From: Elymus sibiricus
Taxonomy: Eukaryota > Streptophyta > Magnoliopsida > Poales > Poaceae
Length of the DNA: 64,000 nt
Reading direction: 5' to 3'
NCBI GenBank assembly: GCA_039707655.1
Contig: CM077665.1
Span: 139,067,148-139,131,147, forward strand
Part shown: positions 32,577 to 44,900 of the stretch, piece by piece
Layout: the number at the start of each line of letters is the position of its first letter
How positions within the stretch are numbered: position 1 is the first letter of the stretch
Position numbers and translations under genes: made by a program
The notes under the pieces: model-generated
Told to the model about the DNA's origin: nothing
The model's input: the letters and a program-made list of their open reading frames with translations, nothing else
The model's database searches: none

Positions 32577-33441
32577 TGTATAACAGCCCGAGACCGACGC
32601 TCCAGATGCCTTCGACGTTTTTCGTTATCGCCGTGTGATTCATTTATTTGTCACATGCATCATCACATCATTCGCATTGCATCGACACTCCATTGTTGTC
32701 ATTTTTCAAAACTTGCATCCGTTCGTTGACCGTTTCAAGATCAAACACTCGCACGCGCCCGCACCATCGTTAAATATTATGTTATAAGTGATAACAAAAT
32801 GTTCTCAGAATGGGGTGAAAGTTGACGAGCGGTCTTATTATATTGTAGGTACATCGTCTGCAAAATTTTGTCGCATTCAGAGTTCGTTTGATAACCGAAC
32901 CGGTAAACCTATAGCGGCACTATAGCCGGTAAAACGACAAATGTTTTCGGTATTTTAAAACTTGCTGCTGGGCTGCCCGCATTCCCTCTCGTCTCAGTCC
33001 ACAAACCCCCCTACACAGCCTACACCATCCCACCTTCGACCGGAGCCATCGGATCGTGATCAGAGGGCTCCTAAACCTGCTATAAAAGGAAGCCCTAGCC
33101 TTCCCTAAATGGAACCCTAGCCACATCTCCCTCGTTTTCCACACCTGGCCATCCCACCGCCGCCACATGTCGCCCGCACCTCCTCCCTGTCTCCCTCCTC
33201 TCGTCGCGGCCCGCCCAGGCCTATCCGGGGGCCGCCTGGGCCCGAAGCCGTGCCGCCGCCCGCAGCCGCAAGACAGCCCGAGCTCCCTCATCCCATGCCA
33301 TGGCCGCCCACGCCCGTGCTCGCTGCTCTGCGCCGCCGCATCCGACCTCGCCGCCAGCGACCGTCCGAGTCCCCTCGTCGGCGCTCCTCCTCCTCTCCTT
33401 CTTTTTCTCTTCCTCTCTCCCTTCTTTTATGTCTCTCTGCC
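32577..33441 (+). mobile_element. Truncated Gypsy-type LTR, cut by Gypsy element 1
   Basis: It starts TGTATAACAGCCCGAGACCG, a start familiar from Triticeae LTRs, and runs into Gypsy 1 at 33442. A TATA box (TATAAAAGG, 33081-33089) precedes a C-rich leader. Shadow frames at 33167-33542 are not genes. The rest of the element would lie beyond Gypsy 1, outside the window. Confidence 0.6.
33081..33089 (+). promoter_or_regulatory. TATA box of the truncated LTR
   Basis: TATAAAAGG sits in the middle of the LTR fragment, upstream of a CT-rich stretch; the position fits an LTR U3/R border. Confidence 0.5.
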
Positions 33442-34958
33442 TGATGACCCACAAGTATAGGGGATCAATCGTAGTCCTTTCGATAAGTAAGAGTGTCGAA
33501 CCCAACGAGGAGCAAAAGGAAATGATAAGCAGTTTTCAGTAAGGTATTCTCTGCAAGTGTTGTAAGTAGCAGTGATAGATAGTTTTGCAGCAAGGTAATT
33601 CGTAACAAGTGACAAGTAGCAATAGTAACAAAGGTGCAGCAACGTAGCCCAATCCTTTTTGTAGCAAAGGACAGGCCAGAAAATACCCTTATATTAAGCA
33701 AGCGCTCCCGAGGACACGTGGGAATTTTTGTCTAGTCATGTTCATCATGTTGAGTTGATTCGTGTTCGTTACTTTGATAATTTGATATGTGGGTGGACCG
33801 GTGCTAAGGTGTTGTTCTTACTTGAAAAAACAACCTACTTACGATTACCCCCTCTCGCAAGCATCCGCAACTACGAAAGAAGAATTAAGATAAATCTAAC
33901 CATAGCATGAAACGTGTGGATCCAAATCAGCCCCTTATGAAGCAACGCATAAACTGGGGTTAAGCTTCTGTCACTCTCGCAACCCATCATGTACTTGTTA
34001 CTCCACAATGCCTTCATAGGCCCATAACATGGTGAAGTGTCGTGTAGTCGATGTTCACACGACACCACTAAGAGAAGCAACAACATACACATCATCAAAA
34101 TATTGAACGAATACCAACTTCACATGATTACTTATAACAAGACTTCTCCCATGTCCTCAGGAACAAAAGTAACTACTCATACATCATCAACATATTCAAG
34201 ATCAGAGGTGTAATAATGGAGATCAAGGATCTGAACATAATATCTTCCACCAAGTAAACAAACAAGCATCAACTACGAGATGTAATCAACACTACTAGTA
34301 ACCCACAGGTACCAACCTGAGGTTTTGAGACAAAGATTGAATACAAGAGATGAACTAGGGTTCGAGATGAGATGGTGCTGGTGAAAATGTAGATGAAGAT
34401 TGGTCCTCTCACAAAGGAGGAAGCGTTGGTGATGACGATGGCTTCGATCTCCCCCTCCCGAAGGGAAGTTTCCCCGGCAGAATCTCTCTACCGGAGATCA
34501 AAAGGGCCTCTGCCCTGGTTTCTGCCTCGAGACGGTGGCACTTCATCCCGAAAGTATCCTTATGATTTTTTCTAGGGTAAAACACACCATATAGGAGAAG
34601 AGGGGGGCCGGGAGACCTGCTGGGGCCCAACAAGGCAACAAGGCGCGCCCAGGGGGGTGGGTTGGCCCTGTTGGCTTGTGGCCAGTAGGCGGGCCCCCTC
34701 TAGTATATTTTTGGCCCAATAATTCTTATATATTCCAAAAAAATCTTCGTGAAGTTTCAGGTCATTTGGAGTCCAGTGAATTTTCTGCCATTTTCTTGGT
34801 TTTCGGGTCCAGAATTCTAGTTTCCAGTGATTTCCCTCTTTGTGATGTACCTTGCATATTCAGAGAGAAAAGGCATAAGAATTGTATCATAATGAGGAAT
34901 AATTTACAATATTAACATAAATATCAGTAAGAGTTCATGATGCAAAATGGACGTATCA
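33442..34958 (-). repeat. 3' LTR of Gypsy 1
   Basis: It reads TGATGACCCACAAGTATAGG.. to ..GGACGTATCA on the plus strand, so TG..CA when read on the minus strand (TGATACGTCC.. to ..GGGTCATCA). Length 1517 bp. It includes a GC-rich core with GGCGCGCCC (34642-34650). The first 650 bp match 56245-56898. Confidence 0.9.
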
Positions 34959-34974
34959 ACTCCCCCAAGCTTAG
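34959..34974 (-). other. Polypurine tract of Gypsy 1
   Basis: On the minus strand, CTAAGCTTGGGGGAGT abuts the 3' LTR; this primes plus-strand DNA synthesis. A second near-copy lies at 36489-36502. Confidence 0.8.
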
Positions 34975-36537
34975 ACCTCGCTTGTCCTGATGCGAAAGCC
35001 GAGCTCGATAATAATGACCACATAATTAGAGAGAGAGAGAGGTGTCGATAAAAACAGAATACGAACATGAGAGCATCATGAATATGAACATAGCAGCAAG
35101 TTTTTCATCATATAACTTCTCATAAACAAGTAACAATCTATCCACAATTATTGAAGTATGAAGCATAATCTTTATTGACAATCAACAAACTATGTTCTTA
35201 GTCATTGAGGCAATCATAATTCATCATATTCTAGAGAAGAGTCTAAGTAAGAGCTTTTATTCTAGCAAGTTCACATACTCAACTATCATTTAGTCTTCTA
35301 TGATTGCTGACACTCATTCCATATTTTTGGAGCTAACATTTCCATCGGACACATAGGAAGATGGGGGCTTTATGGTATTTGTCACCCAACTCATTTATCT
35401 CAAGGATAATGTCAACAATAATGAATCATCATCACCTACATCCAACCGGATATATACATATGGATCTTTCCTCAACACATAATGCTTGCCAACTATATAA
35501 TTATTAGGTAGGAAAGGGAATAAACATTATTGACTCTTATGTAGAAGTAAATGCATGAAAGTAAAAGATATGCCCTTCGCAGAGGGAAGCAGAGGTTGTC
35601 ATGCACTTTTTAGTTTTGGACGTGCAAACTCTTAATGGAAAGGGACGTCACTTTATATTGCCCCTGATGATAGCAAACTTTATTATGCAATCTGTCGTTT
35701 TATTTCTTTGCCATCACAAGATCGTACAAATTTTATTTTCCCTTACAATAAAAGATCATCCATATTTAAAAGCAATTTTTATTGCTTTGTGCACCGATGA
35801 CAACTTACTTGAAGGATCTTATTCAATCCATAGGTAGATATGGTGGACTCTCATGGAGAGAAACTAGGTTTAAGGGGTTATGGACGCACAAGTAGTATCT
35901 CCACTTGGTGCGGAAAATTTTCTTTCGCTTGCAAAAGATCTAAAGCAAGCATCACATGTTAAAGGATCCATGACAATATAACTTCTATGTGGATGTAAAC
36001 AAACATAATCATTACGTTGTCTTCCATGTCCAACATCAACACTCGATCATTATATAATATTTGGTGGGGGCTCACAATCATAAAAGATGTCCAAGATAGT
36101 GTATTTGTATGTGAATCTCCTCTTCTCTATCATAATCTTGCATAGATTGCATCAATGACTAATACTATGTTTGTTTTATTCCCAACAAGTTTTATCTAGC
36201 ATACTTCTTTTATGTGAAGTCATTACTCCCCATGGGATTAGCATATGATCTTTCTATTTCTTTTATTTCATTGCTATGATTGGTGCATGAGAGTAAAGCA
36301 AGAAAAGTCAAACTAATCTTTATTATATAACTCTCATACTTGATTACAAAGATAGATAGAACTCAAAGCAAAACTCTAAGCAAAGCAAAGCACATCTGGA
36401 ATTTTATTTCTCTAAATCACGACATAACTAAGGATCGAACTAAAATAGATGGTAATAGCAAAAGTGGTGGCGATACGATACCGGGGCACCTCCCCCAAGC
36501 TTGGAACAAGCTAAGGGTGGTGCCCATACCCATGTAC
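34975..36537 (-). other. 3' non-coding region of Gypsy 1, with a second PPT-like motif
   Basis: No coding frame. Segments at about 35568-35612 (GCAGAGGGAAGCAGAGG) and 35836-35925 (TAGATATGGTGGACTCTCAT, GCACAAGTAGTATCTCCACT) recur in Gypsy 2 at about 58871-58915 and 59385-59460. A PPT-like AAGCTTGGGGGAGG (minus) lies at 36489-36502, just past the accessory ORF stop. Confidence 0.7.
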
Positions 36538-37008
36538 TCAAGCATCCTTCTTGGGTGATGATGATGGTGATGATGTTGTAATCCTCTTAGCAATGATGCC
36601 CCTTAGGATACGGATCTCCTCATTAAGCTTGCCAACTTCTCGCTTAAGGTCTAGATTTTCCTTGCGAAGTTTGTTGGTGACGATCATTGCTCCTTCCATC
36701 AGAGGAGGAGCTTTGCTAGAGGAGACAGCAGTGGTGTCCACCTGCGTACGATGATAAGGGGTAAAGTGTGTATTGGAGGAGGTAACCTTGTTTGGTAGAC
36801 TTGACTTTTTGAATTCCACGTGCATGTCTTCGGGTCCAGGCAACGGTACTTCTTCTTCTTCTTCATCACTTGAATGTTCAATTTTTTTCAGGTCAGCCTC
36901 TTCCTCTTCTTCTGTTGTCCACCCATAGGAATCCACTTCCCCATAAACTTGGGGATTGGCAATGAGATCTGAAACATAGCTCTCTCCCCCTGAATCATGC
37001 GATGACAT
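36538..37008 (-). CDS. Accessory ORF downstream of Gypsy 1 integrase
   Basis: 156 intact codons starting MSSHDSGGESYVSD at 37008. The protein is acidic in its middle (runs of Glu/Asp, TTEEEEEADL, SSDEEEEE) and ends in a predicted coiled coil (KLRKENLDLKREVGKLNEEI) and a Ser-rich basic tail. No signal peptide or membrane segment is seen, so it does not look like an envelope protein. Function is not recognised. It is the only undamaged frame in this element while gag and pol are broken, which may be chance given its length. An LTR-like segment with a TATA box lies upstream. Confidence 0.6.
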   Translation of the reverse strand: MSSHDSGGESYVSDLIANPQVYGEVDSYGWTTEEEEEADLKKIEHSSDEEEEEVPLPGPEDMHVEFKKSSLPNKVTSSNTHFTPYHRTQVDTTAVSSSKAPPLMEGAMIVTNKLRKENLDLKREVGKLNEEIRILRGIIAKRITTSSPSSSPKKDA

Positions 37009-37090
37009 ATTGCTCTTAAATCTGTCAGAAAAATAGCCCGAAACAAGAACAGAGGAGAAACTTGCGATGCGGTGGTCAAAACATATGGGA

Positions 37091-37340
37091 GTATATATAA
37101 TGATTTTTTTTCTAGGCCAGAATACGTGTTCGGGAAGAAAATGGAGTCCGGGAGGCACACAAGGGCCCCACAAGATATCAGGGCGCGCCCAGGGGGTGGG
37201 CGCATCCTATATTGTTGTGGCTCCCTCGTGGGTCCCGCCGACTCGTTTTTATTTTTGTAATTTTTCTAAAATACCAAAACTGACAGAACATATTTTTTGG
37301 AATTTTGGGAGTCGGTTTACTTACCGTATCACATACCTAG
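37091..37340 (-). promoter_or_regulatory. LTR-like segment with TATA box upstream of the accessory ORF
   Basis: The stretch from about 37103 to 37240 parallels the LTR core at about 34565-34700. Both have GGCGCGCCCAGGGGG (37183 and 34642), a GGGCCC and a CCGGGAG-type block at similar spacing, then ATTTTTT..CTAGG (37105 and 34565). Where the LTR reads ATAAGGATAC (minus), this copy has TTATATATAC (37091-37101), a good TATA box 83-93 bp before the ATG. It may be a promoter derived from an old LTR. Confidence 0.5.
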
Positions 37341-37346
37341 CCCTTT

Positions 37347-39852
37347 TCATCTTTCTGTAGTGTTCCGGAAGGTCTCTCTTATGTGTTCTTCCAGAGTCAT
37401 AACTTGAATAATATTAGTTTCAACATTGACGGGCGTACCTAAGATATAGTGTTTAATTCTTTGCTCGTTTACCACTCTTGGATTTTTGCCTTCGAAATTG
37501 TTAATCCTGATAGCACCAGAGCGATAGACCTCCTCGACAACATAGGGGCCTTCCCATTTGGAGAGAAGTTTTCTTGTAAAAAATCTGAAACGAGAATTGT
37601 ACAAAAGAACTAGGTCTCCCACATTGAATTCCCGTTTTTAGATTCTCTTGTCATGCCAACTTTTAATTTTTTTCTTTAAATAACTTGGCATTTTCATAAG
37701 CGTGTATCCTCCATTCGTCTAACAAGCTAATATCAAATAACCTCTTCTCACTGGCAAGTTTAAAATCATAGTTAAGTTCTTTAACTACCCAATAAGGCTT
37801 GTGTTCTAATTCAAGAGGTAATGACATGCTTTTCCATAGACCATTTTATATGGAGACATTCCCATAGGGTTTTTACAAGCAGTTCTATAAGCCCATAAAG
37901 CATCATCGAGTTTCTTAAACCAATTCTTTCTACATCTATTAACAGTCTTTTGCAAGATCAATTTTTTTCTCGATTACTTAACTCAACTTGACCGCTAGAC
38001 TGAGGGTGATAAGGTGATGCAATCCTATGGTTAACATCATATTTTGCTAGAAGTTTATGGAAAGCACCATGAATAAATTGTGAACCCCCATCAGTCATTA
38101 AATATCTAGGGACTCCAAACCTCGGGATGATAACATCTTTAAGCATTTTAGTAGAAGTGTTATGATCGACACTACTAGTTGGAATAGCTTCTACCCACTT
38201 ACTAACATAATCAACAGCAACTAGAATATGAGTATATCCATTAGAGGAAGGAAAAGGTCCCATAAAATCAAAGCCCCAGACATCAAATGGTTTCAATAGC
38301 AAGTGAATAATTCATAGGCATTTCCTGACGTCTACTGACATTACCAATTCTTTGACATTCATCACAAGAAAGGACATACTTACGAGCATCTTTGAAATGA
38401 GTAGGCCAATAAAAACCAGATTGTAATACCTTATGTCCAGTTCTGTCACCAGCATGGTGTCCCCCGTAGGCTCCGGAGTGACACTTTTGTAGGATATGTC
38501 CCTGTTCATGCTCAGGTACACAACATCTAATAATACCATCTACTCCTTCTTTATAAAGATGTGGGTCATCCCAAAAGTAATGTATCAAATCATAGAAAAA
38601 CTTTTTCTTTTGTTGATAGGTGAAACTAGGTGGTATATATTTAGCAACAATGTAATTAGCATAGTCTCAATACCAAGGAGTACTGTGGGAAGCATTTATA
38701 ACAGCAAGTTGCTCATCAGGAAAACTATCATCAATAGGCAGTGGGTCATCAAGAAGATTTTCCATCCTAGACAAATTATCTGCTACGGGGTTTTCAGCTC
38801 CCTTTCTATCAACAATGTGCAGGTCAAACTCTTGAAGTGAAAGCACCCACCTAATCAGCCTAGGCTTAGCGTCTTTCTTTTCCATAATATATTTAGTAGC
38901 AGCATGATCAGTGTGAATAGTAACTTTGGAATCAACAATATAAGGCCTAAACTTATCACATGCAAAGACAACTGCTAAAAATTCCTTTTCAGTAGTAGCA
39001 TAATTCTTTTGAGCATTGTCTAGGGTCTTACTATCATAATGAATAACATTTAATTTCTTGTCTACTGTTTGCCCTAGAACAGCACCGACAGCATAATCAC
39101 TAGCATCACACATGATTTCAAATGGTAAGTTCCAGTCAGGTGGTTGAACAATAGGTGCAGAAATCAAAGCTTTCTTAAGTATTTCAAAGGTTTCTACACA
39201 ATCATCATAAAAAACAAAAGGAATATCTTTTTGAAGAAGATTAGTTAGTGGCCTGGAAATCTTTAATAAAACGCATATAAACACCAGCATTACCAAGAAA
39301 ACTTCTTATACCTTTAATATCTTTAGGACATGGCATTTTCTCTATTGCATCAAATTTAGCCTTGTCTACCTCAATGCCTCGTTCAGATATCTTATGCCCA
39401 AGTACTATACCTTCATTCACCATAAAGTGGCACTTCTCCCAATTCAAGACAAGGTTTGTTTCTTCACATCTCTGTAAAACTCGATCAATGTTGCTCAAGC
39501 AATCATCAAAAGAAGTCCCGTAAACGGAAAAGTCATCCATGAAAACCTCAACAATCTTTACAGAAAAATCAGAGAATATAGCAGTCATACATCTTTGAAA
39601 GGTAGCAGGTGCATTGAATAAACCGAAAGGCATGCGTCTATGAGCATAAGTTCCAAAAGGGCAAGTGAAAGTAGTTTTCTCTTGATCTTCTTTTGACACG
39701 GGTATTTGAGAGAAACCAGAATATCCATCAAGAATCAAAAATGTGTGTGCTTAGATAACATTTCTAACATTTGATCGACAAAAGGCAAGGGGTAATGATC
39801 TTTTCTATTAGCTTTATTTAATTTCCTAAAATCAATTACCATCCTATAACCA
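37347..39852 (-). pseudogene. Gypsy 1 pol: RT, RNase H and integrase, broken
   Basis: From the Sirevirus border on the minus strand: RT (TGYRMVIDFRKLNKANRKDH, ILDGYSGFSQIPVS, FGLFNAPATFQRCM, active site VFMDDFSVYG); RNase H ([36 protein letters not shown]); the integrase H2C2 finger (HSGAYGGHHAGDRT, CDECQRIGN); and the integrase core with Asp in FDFMGPFP, Asp in LMTDGGSQF and Glu in SSGQVELSN. The C-terminal region ends near 37347. Frame breaks occur near 39738, 39245, 38664, 38290 and 37650-37950. Key catalytic residues survive, so damage is by scattered small lesions. Confidence 0.9.
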
Positions 39853-39857
39853 GTTAC
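39853..39857 (+). repeat. Target-site duplication of the Sirevirus, left copy
   Basis: GTTAC, repeated at 53923-53927; 5 bp is standard for LTR retrotransposons. It lies within the Gypsy 1 RT coding sequence. Confidence 0.95.
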
Positions 39858-41417
39858 TGAAAGTGCGTTATATCGACTAGAGGGGGGTGAATAGGCGACT
39901 TTTACAAATTCATCACTGAGGAATTTCAACTTGAGGAATTTGAAATGTGATGAATAACTAGCAACAGAATAAGTACTCAAGTGCATACGAAGCATAGCGA
40001 TCGCATAGACATCATGATGAAATAAAGCATGCACAGATTACAGGTAGCGTGATACAGGATAAGAAGGTGAAGAACAAGGTAGCTTGAAGAATTTGAGGTG
40101 AGGAAATTGAGAAAGTCTTCAGTCAAATTCTTCAAACAGTAACGATCAATTTCATCAACAAGTATACGAGGAAATGAAAGGGTTGAGGAAATGGAACCAG
40201 GTAGCTTGATGAAGACAATGGTTTGATGACCCAGTTCCAACTGCTGTGACAGTCGTACGTCTGGTTTGGAGCGGCCTGGTATTTAAACCAGAGGACACAC
40301 AGTCCCAGGACACACAGTCCTTACCGTATTCTCCTTGAGCTAAGGTCACACAGACCTCGCCCAACACTCATGGTAAGTCTTCAGGGTAGACTTCCAAAAC
40401 CCTCACAAACTGGTCACCCGGCGATCCACAATTGACTGCTGGATGCTCTAGACCAAGGTCACTTCGTGATCCCCAATTGACTGCAGGATGCACTAGACCA
40501 TGACGCCTAACCGTCTGGAAGATACACAGTCTTCAAAGGTAACAAGCGTCGGTTCCACACAAGAACAATTTCTTCAGTGATGCTCAATCACTTGGGGTTG
40601 GTGGTTTGGTTTTGGGGTTTTTCCTCACTGATGATTTTCGCTCAAAGTCCTCGAGGAATGGGATGCTCTCAAATGACAAGTGTCAGTTCTCTCTCGGAGC
40701 AGCCAACCAACTAGTGGTTGTGGGGGGTGGCTATTTATAGCCAGGGTGCAACCTGACATGATAAGACATAAATGCCCCCAATGATATGACCGTTATGTGG
40801 ATAGGATGATTGGAGACAACTGGCGCTTAGCACAGCAATGGTCGGAATTTCGAACTATGAAAGTCCTCAGGCTTATCATGTTCCTCACTTGTAGGCAATT
40901 CGCACTGGCGAAATCCTAACTCCTCAGTCAGACCAATTTCCTCAGAGACCAGAAGATCATCGTCTCTGTCACTGAAGAACTTGACTGAACTGCAAGAGAT
41001 TTCCAAAGGCTTCACTCGAAGGATTGGATAGGTTGAGGCTTTTGAGTTGAGCATCAGTTGGAAATTTTCCTTAGTATTACCTCGGCCCCCTTTAACAGTA
41101 CGGTGTTTCCTATGACTCAAAGAAAGGAAATGAAACTATAAAAACAAAAGTCTTCACGCTTCATAGTCCTCGTTCATATCTTCAAGGTCACACCAACTTC
41201 TTCTTTTTCAAAGTCTTCAGGGAATACCAAAGTCTTCAGTAAAGTCTTCACCAAAGTCTTCAGTTGAAGACATACATTTTTAGGGGTCGATAATCTCCGG
41301 ATGTATCAAACTCCTCAGTGACTTATAAAGCCTGTGTACACTTACAAACGCATCAGTCTCTTAACCTATAAGTCTTCAATACACCAAAATCACTAAGGGG
41401 CACTAGATGCACTTACA
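39858..41417 (-). repeat. 3' LTR of the Sirevirus
   Basis: Minus reading TGTAAGTGCATCTAGTGCCC .. CGCACTTTCA; 1560 bp. A TATA-containing palindrome GGCTATTTATAGCC lies at 40729-40742 and gives CTATAAATAG on the minus strand. Confidence 0.95.
40729..40742 (-). promoter_or_regulatory. LTR TATA box in a palindrome (3' LTR copy)
   Basis: GGCTATTTATAGCC is nearly self-complementary and presents CTATAAATAG on the minus strand. It is conserved in the other LTR (53234-53247). Confidence 0.7.
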
Positions 41418-41432
41418 ATCTCCCCCTTTTTG
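41418..41432 (-). other. Polypurine tract of the Sirevirus
   Basis: Minus-strand AAAAAGGGGGAGAT directly precedes the 3' LTR start TGTAAGTG. Confidence 0.9.
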
Positions 41433-41940
41433 GTGATTGATGACAAATAGGTTAAGTTTTCAACGGGGATAATAATATGAAGTGTAAGTACTTAGTTTGA
41501 GGAATTTGATTGCAAGATATAGAAGAACTCCCCCTGAAGATGTGCATATTTGAGGAATTTGCTTTGGACTGCAAATGCACATAGCAGGTTAAAAACATGG
41601 AGAACTCCCCCTATATCTTGTAATTCATACACGCATTTAACATATGATATGAGGAATTTGAAATGCATGATGAAAATGGTGTCTGACGAAATTCAGCATG
41701 TATGCATTAAGGTACATGAGGAAATAGGCATGCGGAAAGTAGTTCAAAAACGTCAGACCACCATCGGACTTAAGTTTACAACTCAACCAACAAAAGCTTC
41801 AAAAGAGCGAGAGTTGTAACTTAAACAAAAACAGCCCATATATATAGACCCGCTTGAAGACTAACTCAAATTTTCTCCCCCTTTGTCATCGAAGACCAAA
41901 AGGGATGAAAAAGGAGGACTAACGCCCCAGAAGAATTTCA
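41433..41940 (-). other. Sirevirus 3' untranslated region
   Basis: Non-coding sequence between the accessory ORF stop and the PPT. On the plus strand it carries AACTCCCCCT (about 41527 and 41603) and TTCTCCCCCTTTG (about 41873), giving PPT-like purine runs on the minus strand. Multiple PPT-like motifs upstream of the 3' LTR are typical of Sireviruses. Confidence 0.6.
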
Positions 41941-44900
41941 TCATGAAGGTGGTGGAGGAGCGCCAGCGTTGTCGGGGTCGATCGTTGATGCAGGGCCTGC
42001 AGCAGTGTCGTCAATGTCCTCGGCTTCATCCGCCTGGCGTGATGAAGAAAATGAGCTTGTAACCAGCTGAGGAACTTGAACTTTCTTCCATTTCTTCCTT
42101 GGAGGGATGAACCAATCAAAGTCCTGCTGAAATTCCATCTCCTTGAGTTCTTCAGGAGTCTTGAGGTGAGACAGGATGGCCCATGTGCGGTCGAAGACTT
42201 CATGAAGATAATAGTGGTTTTTCCTCACAGAATTGTGCGTGACAGTCATGTCTCGAAGAAGGGAACCAAACTGACGCTTTACCCACTTGTGATTGCGATC
42301 AATCTTCTGATGAAGACTTAGAAGAAGCTCTCGATCAGTCATCACACGAGGGGCAGTTTCTTGAGGATTTTGCGCTGAGGCTTTTGCAACAGAATCTTGG
42401 GTAGCAGTGTCATCATTGGTGGAATAAGATGCAGCTTTGTGAAACTGACCATCCAATGGACGAGTACCTTCATCAATGACAGCTTTGCCTTTTCCCTCAA
42501 CTGAAGAAAATGAGCTCTTGAGGACTTCGATTGGAGGCAGAAAGCCAAAGTGATTCTGAAAGTCAGCCTTGAATGGAAGTGAAGACCTTGATCTGATGAA
42601 TTTCATGATCCAGGGAGCGTAAGGTTTCAATTCAAACGGGGCTGAAGCAGCATTGGCCAAAGTCCTCATGAAGAAATCATGGTAATTGATGGGAATCCCA
42701 TGAATGATGTTGAATAGCATGTTCTTCATGATTCCCTCCACTTCTTCTTCTTCAGAGTTGTGGCCCTTCTGAGGACTGAGGGTTTTGGTTAGAATGCGAT
42801 AGACTGTCCTGGGCACATAGAGCAAATCCTTCACAAGGAAGGAAGTCCTTTGAGGTTGTCTAGGAGCCAATGGCTTCATCAACACTTGCATCATGTGATT
42901 GGGCAGAGCAGGTTCATCAAACAGGCATCTTGCTCCTTCTGAGGGAATTGGTATTGGGACTGACCGTAGTAGTTCAGAGGCTGGAGCAGTGTAGTGAGTG
43001 GATCCAGTCATCCAGTCCAAGACCCAAGAATTGACATTAGAGGCATCACCTGTGATGTGCAAGGTGGCATAGAATTGAAGAATCAGCTCTTCATTCCAAT
43101 CGCATATGTCCGCACAGAATGGAAGAATTCCTGCATCATGAAGGACTGCGAGCTCCGGTGTGAAGCATGGGATAGTTTCCATGTCCGCATGAGGAATTTG
43201 CCGATGCTCGAAGACTTTCTCCTTGTCAAACAACACTGATGCATAATAGTTCATCTGTGTGGGTGACCAGAATCTGGTGCGACTAGCCCTTGCAGAGTCA
43301 TAAGGATTTGGCCCATTGAAGAAGATGTGCTCGTTGAAGAAATTGGTCTTGATGAATTTGGGGGCGCTTTGAGCTTTTGAAAGGCATCTTGGGCTTCGGC
43401 TGAAGGTTTTTCTTGAAGCAGCCCACAATTTCCTTAGGCATAGGAGGAACTTCTTCAGATTGAGGAATTTGAATAGCAGTTTCCTCAGTTGTAGTTTGAG
43501 CAACAATTTCTTCAGCTGATGCAGCTGTAATATCTTCAGGGACAGGTGCAGCCAAGTCATCAGATCCTGTATGAATTTCTCCAGTCTGGGCTGGAGACTG
43601 AGGAATTTGAGTGAGGGGAGTGGTCATTGGTGAATTTGGGTGTGCAGCTTCCCAATATTCATCATTGATAAGAGGAGTTGTGTTTCCAATGTCCACATCC
43701 TCTTCCATTTCTTCAACGCCGGCCTCTTCAGCAGTTAACTGAGGCTGGGGCGATGATACCAGAAGGGTTGAAGCATTTGCTTCCACCTCAATTTCTTCAT
43801 CAATCTGCTCTGAGGAAGCAGCAGAATGATCTTCTTCATCTTCATCATTTGGAATGTCATAGTCAACACCAAATGGAATTATCTCATAGGCAGGTACAGA
43901 GGAGATTGGGGTTGCATCAATGGGCTCAGTTGAAGAACTTGGCATAGTCTTCAACTTCTTCACAGCTGAGGAATCTGAAGTTGATGCTTTTCTTTTCTTA
44001 GCAGCTCTCTTCTCTGCTGCCTTTGTTTTCTTCGCTTCTGATGCAGAAGGAAGGTTGATGTTCTTCACCCTTGAGGATTTTGCAGTTTCCGCAGAGGGTG
44101 AAGGGGGAGCAGTTTCTTCAGGCACGACTAATGCAGTCGTCCTAGTGGTCTCAATTTCATCAGGCGCAGCAAAAGTTTCAGCTGGCCTGGCTGTTTCTTC
44201 AGGCGCAACAGTGGAGGTTGCCCTGACAGGTTCTTCAGCAGCCTGAATTTCTTCAGCTGCGCGTGCAGTTTCTTCAGCAGGCTGAGCAGATTCTTCAGCC
44301 TGAGGAATTTGCGGTTGCAATTGAGCTGCAACCCTTGAGTTGTGTTCCTTAACTGCAGCTTGGGCTGCCCTGACAAATCTTACTTTGGTGACCTTCCATT
44401 CAGCATCATACTTTGCTTGTTCTTCAGTAAGGCAGCGAATCTCAGACTGAATTGTGATGAGTTGATTGGGAGTCAAATTCATCACATTGTTCCTCAGGAA
44501 CTTTTCTTTTCTGGCCCTGCTCCTCTTAGCTCTCTGAGCTTGATCTCTTCCATTTTTCCTCAGCTATGAAGTGTGTGAGGACATGGTCCACACCAAGAGG
44601 TAGGTTCAGTGAGGAAAGTGGTGTGCTGGGATCCTCATGCCATATGTCGATGAAATTGAGGATCATCTTAGGATCCAGCATGAGAGGAACAGAGCTGCCC
44701 TTGGCTACTGCAGCTCTCTGCTGACTGTTTCTGATGATTTCTTCCAATTCTTCATTAGTAGCCTCATCATCATCCTCAGATCCTGAGGGTACATTCACAA
44801 TAGCTTGGCTCTTGTGAGGACTTGGTCTCTGACCTCGTCTAGCAGTTCTCTTTATCTTCATCAAAGTAGGGCTTGTTGAAGACTGTGCTTGGGCTGAGGA

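Noticed and set aside
40827..41120. 97-codon frame present in both Sirevirus LTRs (also 53332-53625)
   Set aside because: Its conservation follows simply from the near-identity of the two LTRs. It lies upstream of the LTR TATA box and has no recognisable domain.
43678..44246. Plus-strand frames over the Sirevirus accessory region
   Set aside because: Antisense shadows of the repetitive Ala/Glu/Pro-coding minus-strand sequence.
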